From NCBI GenBank assembly GCA_017471825.1, contig JAFURQ010000018.1, positions 41,676-105,675 of the forward strand: 64,000 nucleotides of DNA, given 5' to 3'. This document shows, piece by piece, positions 45,343-53,937 of the stretch (position 1 is its first letter; every line of letters begins with the position of its first letter). The notes below the pieces were generated by a model. That model was not told the origin of the DNA. It was given only the letters and a program-made list of their open reading frames with translations, and made no database searches. Source of the DNA: Clostridia bacterium. GTDB taxonomy: Bacteria; Bacillota; Clostridia; Oscillospirales; CAG-272. The position numbers and the translations under genes are program-made.

Positions 45343-46002
45343 ATGATAAGCTATCAAACCATTAAAAAAAATGAATCTGTAAGAGAGTATATTATAGCGG
45401 CGGACGAGTCGCTTAAAGCGCTCGGATACACCGAGCATAGCTTTGCTCATATAACGAAGGTTGCAGAGTGCGCAGGCGAAATTCTTGAGTCGCTCGGCTA
45501 CCCCGAGCACACCGTTGAGCTTGCGAAAATCGCAGGTGTTTTACACGATATAGGCAATCTCGTCAATCGCTCCGAGCATTCGCAAAGCGGCGCGGTTATG
45601 GCGTTCAGAATACTCGATAATCTCGGTATGCCTGCGAAGGACATAGCCACAGTAGTTACGGCAATCGGCAATCACGACGAGGGCACGGGCATCCCCGTAA
45701 ACGCAGTCGCCGCCGCGCTTATTATAGCCGACAAATCCGACGTACGCCGTACCCGTGTAAGAAATTCGGACTTTTCAACCTTCGATATTCACGACAGAGT
45801 AAACTATTCCGTAACCGAATCATCACTCGGCGTCTTTGCCGATAAAAAGCTGATAGAGCTCAAGCTCACGATAGATACCGAGATAAGCTCTGTAATGAAT
45901 TACTTTGAGATTTTCCTGGGTAGAATGCTTATGTGCCGCAGAGCCGCAGAAATGCTCGGGCTTACGTTTGAGCTGAATATAAACAATCAACAGATAATCT
46001 GA
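45343..46002 (+). CDS. HD-domain phosphohydrolase
   Basis: 219 residues. The metal site is formed by HSFAHITKVAECA, the HD pair in VLHDIGN, and GNHDEG. These residues match HD-type metal-dependent phosphohydrolases. The C-terminal part (~150-219) is an alpha/beta extension of unknown role. The substrate (nucleotide or cyclic dinucleotide) cannot be told. Monocistronic. Confidence 0.85.
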   Translation: MISYQTIKKNESVREYIIAADESLKALGYTEHSFAHITKVAECAGEILESLGYPEHTVELAKIAGVLHDIGNLVNRSEHSQSGAVMAFRILDNLGMPAKDIATVVTAIGNHDEGTGIPVNAVAAALIIADKSDVRRTRVRNSDFSTFDIHDRVNYSVTESSLGVFADKKLIELKLTIDTEISSVMNYFEIFLGRMLMCRRAAEMLGLTFELNINNQQII

Positions 46003-46040
46003 TACCACAAAAATAAAATAGATGCTTTTAAGCAGAATAA

Positions 46041-46083
46041 GTAAAAACGACGGCATAGGTTCCCCCTGTGGAGCCTATGCCGT
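46041..46083 (-). terminator. Terminator of the oxidoreductase gene
   Basis: ACGGCATAGG stem with its complement; the T-rich tail is on the minus strand. Confidence 0.75.
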
Positions 46084-46112
46084 AAATAATATATTCGCTC
46101 TTTTCTGAAAAT

Positions 46113-48179
46113 TTAAATCTTCATACAAACGTCCCACGCCTGCCAGATAACAGTGCGAAGGTTTCCGACCTTGGAGGCATCTCCTACGACGTGAACCTTG
46201 CCCGATTTTTTTGCAAGGGGAGCGGGCTTGTATCCTACCGAGAGGATAACGCTGTCCGCCTCAATCTTGTAGCTTTCGCCGTCAGCACCCGCAACGGTAA
46301 CTCCATCGGGAAGAACCTCCTGAAGCTTCGTTTCAAGATGAACGGGAACCTTGTTTGCCGTAAAGAAATCGCGCAGATAGCTTGTGTTTGCAAGACATAT
46401 GTATTTTGAAACTATAAGATCGTTCTGCATTTCAACAATAGTGGGCTTTTTACCGCGCAGATAAAGCTCGTATGCTATCTCACAGCCTGTAAGTCCGCCG
46501 CCTACAACGACCACGCGCTCGCCAACCTCTTCCTTTCCGAGCAGGAAGTCAACCGCCTCAATAGCATATTTGTCGGCTCCCTTTACGGGGAGCTTGTTTG
46601 CTTTCGCTCCGGTGGCGATGATAATCTCGTCCGCATCAAGCACCGAGGCATCCTTTATCTCTGTGTTGAGCATTACTGTGATAGAGGGGTATTTCTTTAT
46701 CTCGCGTCTGTACCAAGCAATAAGCTCGCGGTCCTTCTCCTTGTAGGACGGAGCCGCCGCGGCAATAAATACACCGCCGAGCTCGCCGCTCTTTTCGTAA
46801 ACGGTAACTCTGTGTCCGCGCTTTGCAAGCACTATTGCACACTCCATACCGCCGATACCGCCGCCGACAACGGCAACGTGCTTTTTCTTTTTCGCGGGCT
46901 CGAGCTTGTATTTATCCGATTGCATAACTCTGGGGTCAAGCGCACAGCGCGCGATATGGCTCGCATCGTATATCGACTGCGCGTTGGCAACACCCTTATA
47001 GTGTGCCATATTAAAGCAGGCATTATGACAGCAGATGCAGGGGCGGATGTCCTCGAGTCTGTCCTCGATAAGCTTGGTGATCCATTCCGCATCGGCAAGG
47101 AACTGACGTGCAACGCCCATAGCATCGATACGTCCCTCCGCGATAGCCGCGGCTCCTACGTCGGGCTCCATACGTCCCGCACAAACGACGGGTATGCTGA
47201 CGAATTTTTTGATATGTGAAACGTCGTCGAGGTTGCAGTTTTGAGGCATATACATCGGCGGATGTGCCCAGTACCACGAATCATAGGTTCCGTTGTCGGC
47301 ATTGAGCATATCGTATCCTGCGTCCTCGAGGTATTTTGCCGCCTTTTCACTCTCTGTCATATCTCTGCCTATCTCGACAAAGTCCTCGCCGGGAACGGCT
47401 CCGACACAGAAATCCTTAACCTTGCTCGTTACGGAATAGCGAAGCGAAACGGGATAATCCTCGCCGCACGCCGCCTTTATAGCCTTGACTATATCGGTTG
47501 CAAAGCGATAGCGGTTTTCAAACGAGCCGCCGTATTCGTCGGTACGCTTGTTGGTGTAGGGCAGTGTAAATTGGTCGAGAAGATAACCCTCGTGCACTGC
47601 GTGAACCTCAACACCGTCAACGTCCGCCTCTTTTAAAAGCTTCGCGGTTTTTGCAAAGGCATCTACTATCTCCGCGATTTCCTTTTTCTTCATCTCGCGG
47701 CACATAACCTTGTCTGACCATCTCGACGGAAGGGGCGAGGGGCTCGCAGACTGATAGGGTATATTTATTATAGGTTTGATTATATCGCGTATAACGGGGG
47801 CGTTATGAAGCATAACAAGGGGTGTGGGTATTGCCCATGAGCGTCCCATGCCCGCGGTAATCTGCACGAAAAGCTTTGCTCCCGTTGCGTGTATTTCCTT
47901 CATAAACTCCTTGAGCTCTGCAAACATTTTTTTGTTTTTATAGAGCCATTGACCCATAAACGTGCTTTTTATAGGCGCAATTCCGGGAATAATAAGACCG
48001 ACGTTGTTTTTCGCCTTTTCAAGAAAGAATTTTGCCGCTTCCTTGTCAAAGTGGTTTCCGGTATGCTCCATCCAACCGAAAAGTGAGGTTCCTCCCATAG
48101 GGCAAAGAACTATTCTGTTCTTAATCTCAACGTTACCTATTTTCCACGGTGTAAACAGCGCTTGATATTTTAAATCCAT
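46113..48179 (-). CDS. NADH:flavin oxidoreductase/2-enoate reductase family protein
   Basis: 688 residues with three parts. An Old Yellow Enzyme FMN barrel (~1-370) contains EVHAVHEGYLLDQFTLPYTN. A CICCHNAC iron-sulfur segment follows (~375-385). C-terminal FAD/NAD-binding domains have VAVVGGGIGGMECAIVLA (~425) and VVVVGGGLTGCEIAYELYLRG (~555). The build matches 2,4-dienoyl-CoA reductase, 2-enoate reductase and the bile-acid enzymes BaiCD/BaiH; the substrate cannot be chosen by eye. ATG at 48179 follows AAAGGACGG; the longer frame to 48257 overlaps the promoter. Monocistronic. Confidence 0.9.
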   Translation of the reverse strand: MDLKYQALFTPWKIGNVEIKNRIVLCPMGGTSLFGWMEHTGNHFDKEAAKFFLEKAKNNVGLIIPGIAPIKSTFMGQWLYKNKKMFAELKEFMKEIHATGAKLFVQITAGMGRSWAIPTPLVMLHNAPVIRDIIKPIINIPYQSASPSPLPSRWSDKVMCREMKKKEIAEIVDAFAKTAKLLKEADVDGVEVHAVHEGYLLDQFTLPYTNKRTDEYGGSFENRYRFATDIVKAIKAACGEDYPVSLRYSVTSKVKDFCVGAVPGEDFVEIGRDMTESEKAAKYLEDAGYDMLNADNGTYDSWYWAHPPMYMPQNCNLDDVSHIKKFVSIPVVCAGRMEPDVGAAAIAEGRIDAMGVARQFLADAEWITKLIEDRLEDIRPCICCHNACFNMAHYKGVANAQSIYDASHIARCALDPRVMQSDKYKLEPAKKKKHVAVVGGGIGGMECAIVLAKRGHRVTVYEKSGELGGVFIAAAAPSYKEKDRELIAWYRREIKKYPSITVMLNTEIKDASVLDADEIIIATGAKANKLPVKGADKYAIEAVDFLLGKEEVGERVVVVGGGLTGCEIAYELYLRGKKPTIVEMQNDLIVSKYICLANTSYLRDFFTANKVPVHLETKLQEVLPDGVTVAGADGESYKIEADSVILSVGYKPAPLAKKSGKVHVVGDASKVGNLRTVIWQAWDVCMKI

Positions 48180-48212
48180 AATAGAATCCGTCCTTTTGTA
48201 AGAGTTAGACTT

Positions 48213-48241
48213 ATTATATAATAATAACGGAGTTTTGTCAA
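48213..48241 (-). promoter_or_regulatory. Promoter of the oxidoreductase gene
   Basis: Minus-strand TTGACA (48236-48241) and TATAAT (48213-48218), spacer 17 bp, full consensus. Confidence 0.8.
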
Positions 48242-48319
48242 GGCTCATATGTTTCACAAAACAGCCGATTTAACTGTCAATTTAACAAAAAACTATTTTT
48301 AAAAATATGCGAGGTAAAA

Positions 48320-50113
48320 ATGGAAATACTCTTTATGATACTCCAGCTCCTTTGCGGCCTTTCTATCTTCCTTTACGGTATGGACGTAATGGGCGATGCG
48401 CTTAAAAAAACAGCGGGAACAAGACTTAAAAGCCTTCTTGAAAAAATGACCTCAAATCCCATTAAGGGATTTTTACTCGGTCTTGCGGTTACCGCGGTAA
48501 TCCAGTCCTCATCCGCAACCACGGTTATGGTCGTCGGCTTTGTAAACTCCGGTACGATGACTCTTCTTCAATCTGTCGGCGTTATTCTCGGTGCCAACCT
48601 CGGTACTGTCGTTACCGCTTGGCTTACAGCGCCTGCCGCTATGGGTCAGCAGGAAATAGCAGGCGGCTGGACCGACCTTCTTAAAACTGATGCCTGGATG
48701 CCCATCCTTGCCGTGATTGGTATAATCCTCATAATGTTCGTGAAAAGAGGAAAGAAAAAGGATATCGGCGCCATTCTTATAGGCTTCGCCGTTCTTATGG
48801 TAGGTATGGAGCTTATGTCCGGTGCGGTAAGCGAAATCCCGAATGAAACCCTTGCATCAATCCTCACGATATTTGAAAACCCCATTTTCGGTCTTCTTGC
48901 CGGACTTATTCTTACGCTGATAGTTCAGTCCTCCTCTGCCTCGGTAGGTATTCTTCAAACCTTTGCGGGTGCAGGCGGAAATATGACCTTTGGTGTGGCA
49001 CTTCCCATAATTGTCGGTCAGAATATAGGAACCTGTATCACCGCACTTATATCCTCAATAGGAGCGAACAAAAACGGTAAGCGCGCCGCAATAATTCACC
49101 TTTCCTTCAACGTTATAGCCGCCGTAGTCGTGCTTGCGCTTTACTATACCGCAAACGGTATCTTCTCGATCATAGATCCTATGATGGGCGTAAACGCATG
49201 GTGGATAGCTATAATTCATACGGTCTACAAAATCATCGCAATCGCCCTCATCTTCCCCTTCTACAAGCAGCTTGAGAAAATATCGCGCATTATCGTACGC
49301 GACAATAAGGAAGACGAGGAAACCGTCAACCTGCTCGACGAGCGTCTGTTTGAAACCCCCTCTATTGCAGTGGGCAGAGCAAGCGACGTTGTATGCTCAA
49401 TGGCGGAAATATCACACACCGCATTAAAAAAGGCACTATTGCTTTTCAGCGGACCTTACGACGCTAAGATTGCGGACGAGGTGCGAGATCTCGAGGAAAA
49501 AGCGGACAAGCTCGAGGATGCGCTTGGCTCCTACCTTGTAAAGCTGTCGTCCTACGATATGGATGCAAAGGACGCTGAACAGATTACGAAGCTGCTTCAT
49601 CTCATAGGCGACCTTGAGCGAATATCCGACCACGCAGTTAATATCGTGGAGAGCGCAGAGGAAATAAAGGAAAAGAAGCTTTCCTTCTCCGATGAGGCAA
49701 ACAATGAGCTCGCAGTTCTTCGTGCGGCAGTATCCGAAATACTTGATATGACCTATAACGCTCTTATAAGCAACGATATCAAGCTCGCAGCCGAGATTGA
49801 GCCTCTTGAAGAGGTTATAGACGACCTTCGCGACAGAATCAAGCTCAATCACGTTTTGAGACTTCAGAAGAGCGAGTGCACAATAGAGCACGGATTTGTC
49901 CTCTCGGATCTTTTGACCAACTTTGAGAGAGTATCCGACCATTGCTCCAATATAGCCGGCTGTGTTGTTGAAATTTCTCGCTACGACGCGCTTGACGTGC
50001 ATAAATACGTCGATCAGATGAAGCACGGCTCCGAGGAATTCCGGGAAAAGTACGGCTCATACAGAGCAAAGTACTCTATTACCGCGACCTCTGAAGCAAA
50101 AGGTAATCAATAA
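48320..50113 (+). CDS. Na/Pi cotransporter family protein with PhoU-like tail
   Basis: 597 residues. Two inverted membrane repeats carry the hallmark QSSSATT and QSSSASVG motifs of the NptA/PNaS family. The C-terminal ~220 residues are a PhoU-like helical domain (DLERISDHAVNIVESAEEI and FERVSDHCSNIAGCV). Imports phosphate with sodium, or may function as a phosphate sensor or exporter. Monocistronic. Confidence 0.93.
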   Translation: MEILFMILQLLCGLSIFLYGMDVMGDALKKTAGTRLKSLLEKMTSNPIKGFLLGLAVTAVIQSSSATTVMVVGFVNSGTMTLLQSVGVILGANLGTVVTAWLTAPAAMGQQEIAGGWTDLLKTDAWMPILAVIGIILIMFVKRGKKKDIGAILIGFAVLMVGMELMSGAVSEIPNETLASILTIFENPIFGLLAGLILTLIVQSSSASVGILQTFAGAGGNMTFGVALPIIVGQNIGTCITALISSIGANKNGKRAAIIHLSFNVIAAVVVLALYYTANGIFSIIDPMMGVNAWWIAIIHTVYKIIAIALIFPFYKQLEKISRIIVRDNKEDEETVNLLDERLFETPSIAVGRASDVVCSMAEISHTALKKALLLFSGPYDAKIADEVRDLEEKADKLEDALGSYLVKLSSYDMDAKDAEQITKLLHLIGDLERISDHAVNIVESAEEIKEKKLSFSDEANNELAVLRAAVSEILDMTYNALISNDIKLAAEIEPLEEVIDDLRDRIKLNHVLRLQKSECTIEHGFVLSDLLTNFERVSDHCSNIAGCVVEISRYDALDVHKYVDQMKHGSEEFREKYGSYRAKYSITATSEAKGNQ

Positions 50114-50118
50114 TCAAT

Positions 50119-50164
50119 AAAAAACAATGCCTGTGACGCTTTCGCCACAGGCATTGTTTTTTTA
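50119..50164. terminator. Bidirectional terminator
   Basis: AACAATGCCTGTG stem with its complement, A- and T-rich flanks. It overlaps the stop codon of the convergent gene. Confidence 0.85.
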
Positions 50165-50824
50165 TTGGCTTTTCTTTTTCTTTCGGGTGGCTATGCCGAT
50201 CACTATCATGGAGAGGGAGATAATGATTATCGACGATACGATCAGAATAGCGCAGTTCATAAAGAAATCTTGGGGAAGGGCGGTTATGATGCGGTCCTCA
50301 TATCTGCTGAAAACCCAGTTGTCCTTACCGGGAAAGAATATCGTGTGAAACACCTCAAACGCCTTGTCAAAATCGAGCGCCGCAAGCCCTGCCACCGTAC
50401 CGAAAAGCAGAAGTATTGATGAACCGACGGTAAAAAGAATATTAAATCCAAACGGACGGCACAGCGTGAAAACGCCCTTGTTCTTCAGTATGAGAAGAGT
50501 AACCACAACGGCAAGCGACACGAGAAGCGCGATTATGTTGAGATCAAAGAGCGCCTTGCAATCCTCAAAATGACTCTTTCCGCTCTCCGAATATTCGAAA
50601 ACTCCCGTACCGAACTCGTTGCCGGGTATAGTGAGATAATCAAGAAGCTCATCGTATGCGGCTTTTATTGTAGCGTAATCCTCGCCCGCCTTTTCGGTTA
50701 TATCCAGCGTTTCTATCTGGATATAGTAGAACGGACGAAAATATATCGGAAGCCCGATAGAAAAGGTTATTATGAGAATGGCGGCCGCAACCGCGAAAAG
50801 TATCGAAAGAAGCTTGTTTTTCAT
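50162..50824 (-). CDS. TIGR01906-like integral membrane protein
   Basis: 220 residues with four membrane helices. An extracytoplasmic loop after the first helix has YATIKAAYDELLDYLTIPG and the characteristic FEYSESGKSHFEDCKALFDL pattern of the TIGR01906 family. Function unknown in the family. The ATG at 50824 with AAAGGTGAG is preferred over an in-frame codon at 50884. Confidence 0.8.
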   Translation of the reverse strand: MKNKLLSILFAVAAAILIITFSIGLPIYFRPFYYIQIETLDITEKAGEDYATIKAAYDELLDYLTIPGNEFGTGVFEYSESGKSHFEDCKALFDLNIIALLVSLAVVVTLLILKNKGVFTLCRPFGFNILFTVGSSILLLFGTVAGLAALDFDKAFEVFHTIFFPGKDNWVFSRYEDRIITALPQDFFMNCAILIVSSIIIISLSMIVIGIATRKKKKSQ

Positions 50825-50954
50825 ATCTCTCACCTTTCTTGAATAGTGCTTATTCAGTATAACACAATATCGAGAAAAAATCAACCGCCGCGGTCTTAAC
50901 CTTTTTTAGAACATCAGAATATTCTGTAACGAAGGGCTGCCGGAGCTTTTAAAT

Positions 50955-51188
50955 ATGGAAAAAGAGAAAAGGCTCTCAGAGCTTGGCGTGGGCGAAGCAG
51001 CGGTTGTACGCGAGCTTCGTGCGTCGGGCGGTATGCGCCGTCGCTTTTTGGATATCGGAGTAATCGAGGGAACGAGAATTTACTGTATAGGGCAAAGCCC
51101 CTTCGGCGACCCTCGGGCATATCTGATAAGAGGCAAGGTTGTTGCCGTGCGAGCACGCGATGCCAAAAGTATAGTAGTTTTACAGTAG
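50955..51188 (+). CDS. feoA: FeoA-family ferrous iron transport accessory protein
   Basis: 77 residues, SH3-like FeoA fold (LGVGEAAVVRELRASGGMRRRFLDIGVIEG). Partner of FeoB, 42 nt downstream. A 12-bp palindrome CAGAATATTCTG at 50915-50926 lies just upstream and could be a regulator site, but it does not match a full Fur box. Confidence 0.9.
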   Translation: MEKEKRLSELGVGEAAVVRELRASGGMRRRFLDIGVIEGTRIYCIGQSPFGDPRAYLIRGKVVAVRARDAKSIVVLQ

Positions 51189-51230
51189 GTCCGGGGGCGT
51201 GTCACAAAAAACGAGTTTTTTGGGGGATTT

Positions 51231-53324
51231 ATGAAGAAAGAAAAGCAAGCACCTGAAGCAAGCGGGAGACCGTCCTCCCTAACGGTAGCACTCGCAGGAA
51301 ACCCAAACGTAGGAAAAAGCACGCTTTTTAATTCCCTCACGGGTGCGCACGCTCACACGGGCAATTGGGCGGGGAAAACGGTAGGTCTGGAATGTGGTTC
51401 TCTCCGAGAACAGAGGGACGTGATGCTCGTTGATATACCGGGTACATATTCCTTGTATTCTCATTCCGAGGAGGAGAAAATAGCAAGAGATTTTATTTGC
51501 TTTGGCGGTGCCGATTTAACCGTGGTTGTTTGCGATGCCTGCGCCCTGTGCCAAAACCTAAACCTTGTAATTCAGATTTTGGAAACGGGGCGTCGCCTTG
51601 TCGTCGCCGTCAATCTTATGGATGAGGCGCGCCGTCGCGGAGTGACGGTTGACACGGAGGCGCTTTCGCGCGAGCTTGGTGTCACGGTTGTAGGAACGGT
51701 TGCACACGACAAAAAAACTCTTTTGAGCCTGACGGATGCGCTTTGCTCGCCGCCCGAGTCGAGCTATAGCATTTCCTATCCCGAGGCAATAGAGTCTGTC
51801 GTTGAAGACCTCTCTTCAATAATTCTTAAATATGAGCACTCTCCTCGATTTTCGCGCTGGCTTGCGCTTCGTCTTATCGATTCGGATGCTGAAATGCGAG
51901 AGAGTATTTTAGAGTATCTTGACGCCGATGAGGCGGGGGCGTGTGAAATTTTATCCGCTACCTCGAGCGCTCGTGAGGAGCTTCGCACAAAGGAAATCTC
52001 AGGCGAAAAATATAGGGATGTCATAGCGGAAACAATAGTTCGCGAGGCGGACAGAATAGCCGCGTGCGTGATTCGGGAAGAGAACCCTCGGAAAAGCGGC
52101 ACCGATAAAATACTTGACAGAATTTTCACGGGCAGGCTTACGGCGTATCCCGTGATGCTCCTTTTACTTGCGCTTGTGTTTTTTGCTACACTTTCCCTCG
52201 CCAATTACCCGTCATCCTGGCTTTCCGCATTTTTTGCATATACGGAAGGGCTTCTGTTTGAGCTATTCACTCTTCTTTCCTTTCCGGATTGGTTGACCGA
52301 GCTATTGCTTTTTGGTCTTTACAGGACGCTCGGACAGGTGATAGCTGTTATGCTACCGCCTATGCTTATATTTTTTCCGCTTTTCGCGTTGCTTGAGGAC
52401 TCGGGCTATCTGCCGCGCGTTGCATATAATCTCGATCGCCCGTTTTGCTGTGCGGGAGCCTGCGGAAAGCAGGCACTGACTATGTGTATGGGCTTTGGCT
52501 GTAATGCCGTCGGAATAGTCGGCGCGAGGATAATAGATTCGGGCAGGGAGCGAACGCTTGCAATACTGACAAACAGTCTTGTTCCGTGCAACGGAAGGCT
52601 TCCCATGCTTCTGACGCTTATCAGCGCGTTCTATATTTTCTTAACGGGCGGCGCACCGTCGTTTTCACTTGCCCTGACACTAACCCTTTTGGTTCTTGTT
52701 TCGGTTTTTGCGACCTTTTTTGCGACGTTTATTCTTTCGCGAACACTTTTCCACGGCGAAAAATCCTCCTTTACAATAGAGCTTCCTCCTTACAGACGTC
52801 CGCGAATTTTCAGTGTTATTTTCCGCTCGATAACGGACAAATGCGGAGCAATTCTTTTACGCGCCGTAGCCGTAGCCGCTCCCATAGGCGTGGTTATATG
52901 GGTGCTTGCAAATGTTAATATAGGCGGTGAGAGCATAATTTCTCACGTAGCCGCGGCGCTTGACCCGATAGGAAAAACCTTTGGGCTTGACGGACCGATA
53001 CTCCTTGCGTTTATACTTGGAATTCCCGCGAATGAAATAGTAATTCCTATTCTTCTGCTGATATATTCGGCAGGAACCTCGGTCGGCGGAGAGCTTAATA
53101 ATTTCTCCATAGCCGCATCGCTTGCCGCGTCGGGCTGGACTCCGATTACCGCTGTATGTACAACGGTTTTTGCCCTTTTTCATTGGCCCTGCTCAACCTC
53201 TCTGATAACCGTATATAAGGAAACCAAGAGCGTTCGTTTGACGCTGATTGCCTTTGCTGTACCTACGGTTATCGGGCTTTCTCTGTGCTTCCTTATAGCC
53301 CTTGCGGCGAAAATTTTCATTTAA
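51231..53324 (+). CDS. feoB: Ferrous iron transporter B
   Basis: 697 residues. The N-terminal GTPase domain has G1 GNPNVGKS at residues 23-30, a DIPGTYSL G3 motif and NLMDEA G4. A helical linker is followed by the polytopic core with two Gate motifs (LPRVAYNLDR ... GFGCNAVGI) and the C-terminal FALFHWPCSTSL cysteine motif. Takes up Fe2+ under anaerobic conditions. RBS GGGGGA. Confidence 0.96.
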   Translation: MKKEKQAPEASGRPSSLTVALAGNPNVGKSTLFNSLTGAHAHTGNWAGKTVGLECGSLREQRDVMLVDIPGTYSLYSHSEEEKIARDFICFGGADLTVVVCDACALCQNLNLVIQILETGRRLVVAVNLMDEARRRGVTVDTEALSRELGVTVVGTVAHDKKTLLSLTDALCSPPESSYSISYPEAIESVVEDLSSIILKYEHSPRFSRWLALRLIDSDAEMRESILEYLDADEAGACEILSATSSAREELRTKEISGEKYRDVIAETIVREADRIAACVIREENPRKSGTDKILDRIFTGRLTAYPVMLLLLALVFFATLSLANYPSSWLSAFFAYTEGLLFELFTLLSFPDWLTELLLFGLYRTLGQVIAVMLPPMLIFFPLFALLEDSGYLPRVAYNLDRPFCCAGACGKQALTMCMGFGCNAVGIVGARIIDSGRERTLAILTNSLVPCNGRLPMLLTLISAFYIFLTGGAPSFSLALTLTLLVLVSVFATFFATFILSRTLFHGEKSSFTIELPPYRRPRIFSVIFRSITDKCGAILLRAVAVAAPIGVVIWVLANVNIGGESIISHVAAALDPIGKTFGLDGPILLAFILGIPANEIVIPILLLIYSAGTSVGGELNNFSIAASLAASGWTPITAVCTTVFALFHWPCSTSLITVYKETKSVRLTLIAFAVPTVIGLSLCFLIALAAKIFI

Positions 53325-53340
53325 TATAAATCATTTGCGT

Positions 53341-53370
53341 AAATCGGCGTATTTTTATATGCCGATTTTT
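53341..53370 (+). terminator. Terminator after feoB
   Basis: AAATCGGC stem with its complement and a T5 tail. Confidence 0.75.
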
Positions 53371-53380
53371 ATTTATTAAA

Positions 53381-53414
53381 AATTGTTGACAAGTCAACAA
53401 TTGTGTGCTACAAT
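53381..53414 (+). promoter_or_regulatory. Promoter with overlapping MarR operator
   Basis: TTGACA (53386-53391), 17-bp spacer, TACAAT (53409-53414). A perfect inverted repeat, AATTGTTGAC and its exact reverse complement separated by AA, spans 53381-53402 and covers the -35. This is the expected place and symmetry for autorepression by the MarR protein encoded next. Confidence 0.8.
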
Positions 53415-53436
53415 GAAAAGGTAAGACATTTGAAAG

Positions 53437-53452
53437 GGAGGATAGAGAAATA
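53437..53452 (+). promoter_or_regulatory. Ribosome binding site placed before an ATA codon
   Basis: GGAGGA at 53437-53442 is the only strong ribosome binding site before the MarR gene. The codon 7 nt after it is ATA (53450-53452), in frame with the MarR gene and not followed by a stop. The first conventional start, ATG at 53492, has no ribosome binding site. Confidence 0.5.
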
Positions 53453-53491
53453 TCACACATACTTGAAAAGCCTGACAGATTTGAAACCTTT

Positions 53492-53920
53492 ATGCTCTTG
53501 ATTGATTCGACACATAAGTGCATCAGCAAAGTAAAGCAGGACGTCGTAGAGGATGCCAGGATAAAAGGAGTACACACCTTGTGGGTTTACGAGCTTTCAA
53601 AGCATCCTGAAGGACTCACAGCAACCGAGCTTGCCAATATAACTGGCATTGACCGCTCACTTGTTTCACGGGAGATACGCTCTCTTGAGAAAAGCGGTTA
53701 CATCGTTAACGTAAGGACAGGCAACAATCGTAGCTACAATTCGCGTATAGTTCTCACCGAGGATGGAAAAAGATTAGGTGAAAGATTTGCCGCCGTCGGT
53801 ATGAAGCTTCAGGAAGCGGCAAGTAAAAACATATCTCGTGAAGAGATTGCGTCATTTTATTCGACTCTTGAAAAAATTTGTAAGAATCTTGAGGAAATAT
53901 CTCAGGATCAATCCGAATAA
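53492..53920 (+). CDS. MarR-family transcriptional regulator
   Basis: 142 residues from the first ATG; the real protein is probably 14 residues longer, starting at 53450 (see the ribosome binding site entry), which would restore a typical first helix. The winged helix has GLTATELANITGIDRSLVSREIRSLEKSGYI and a wing with NVRTGNNRSYNSRIVLTEDG. It lies first in an operon with an acyl-CoA synthetase and an MFS transporter and likely represses it through the 22-bp palindrome upstream. The inducer may be a fatty or aromatic acid, given the neighbour. Confidence 0.9.
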   Translation: MLLIDSTHKCISKVKQDVVEDARIKGVHTLWVYELSKHPEGLTATELANITGIDRSLVSREIRSLEKSGYIVNVRTGNNRSYNSRIVLTEDGKRLGERFAAVGMKLQEAASKNISREEIASFYSTLEKICKNLEEISQDQSE

Positions 53921-53937
53921 AGAAAGGATTTTTTAAT

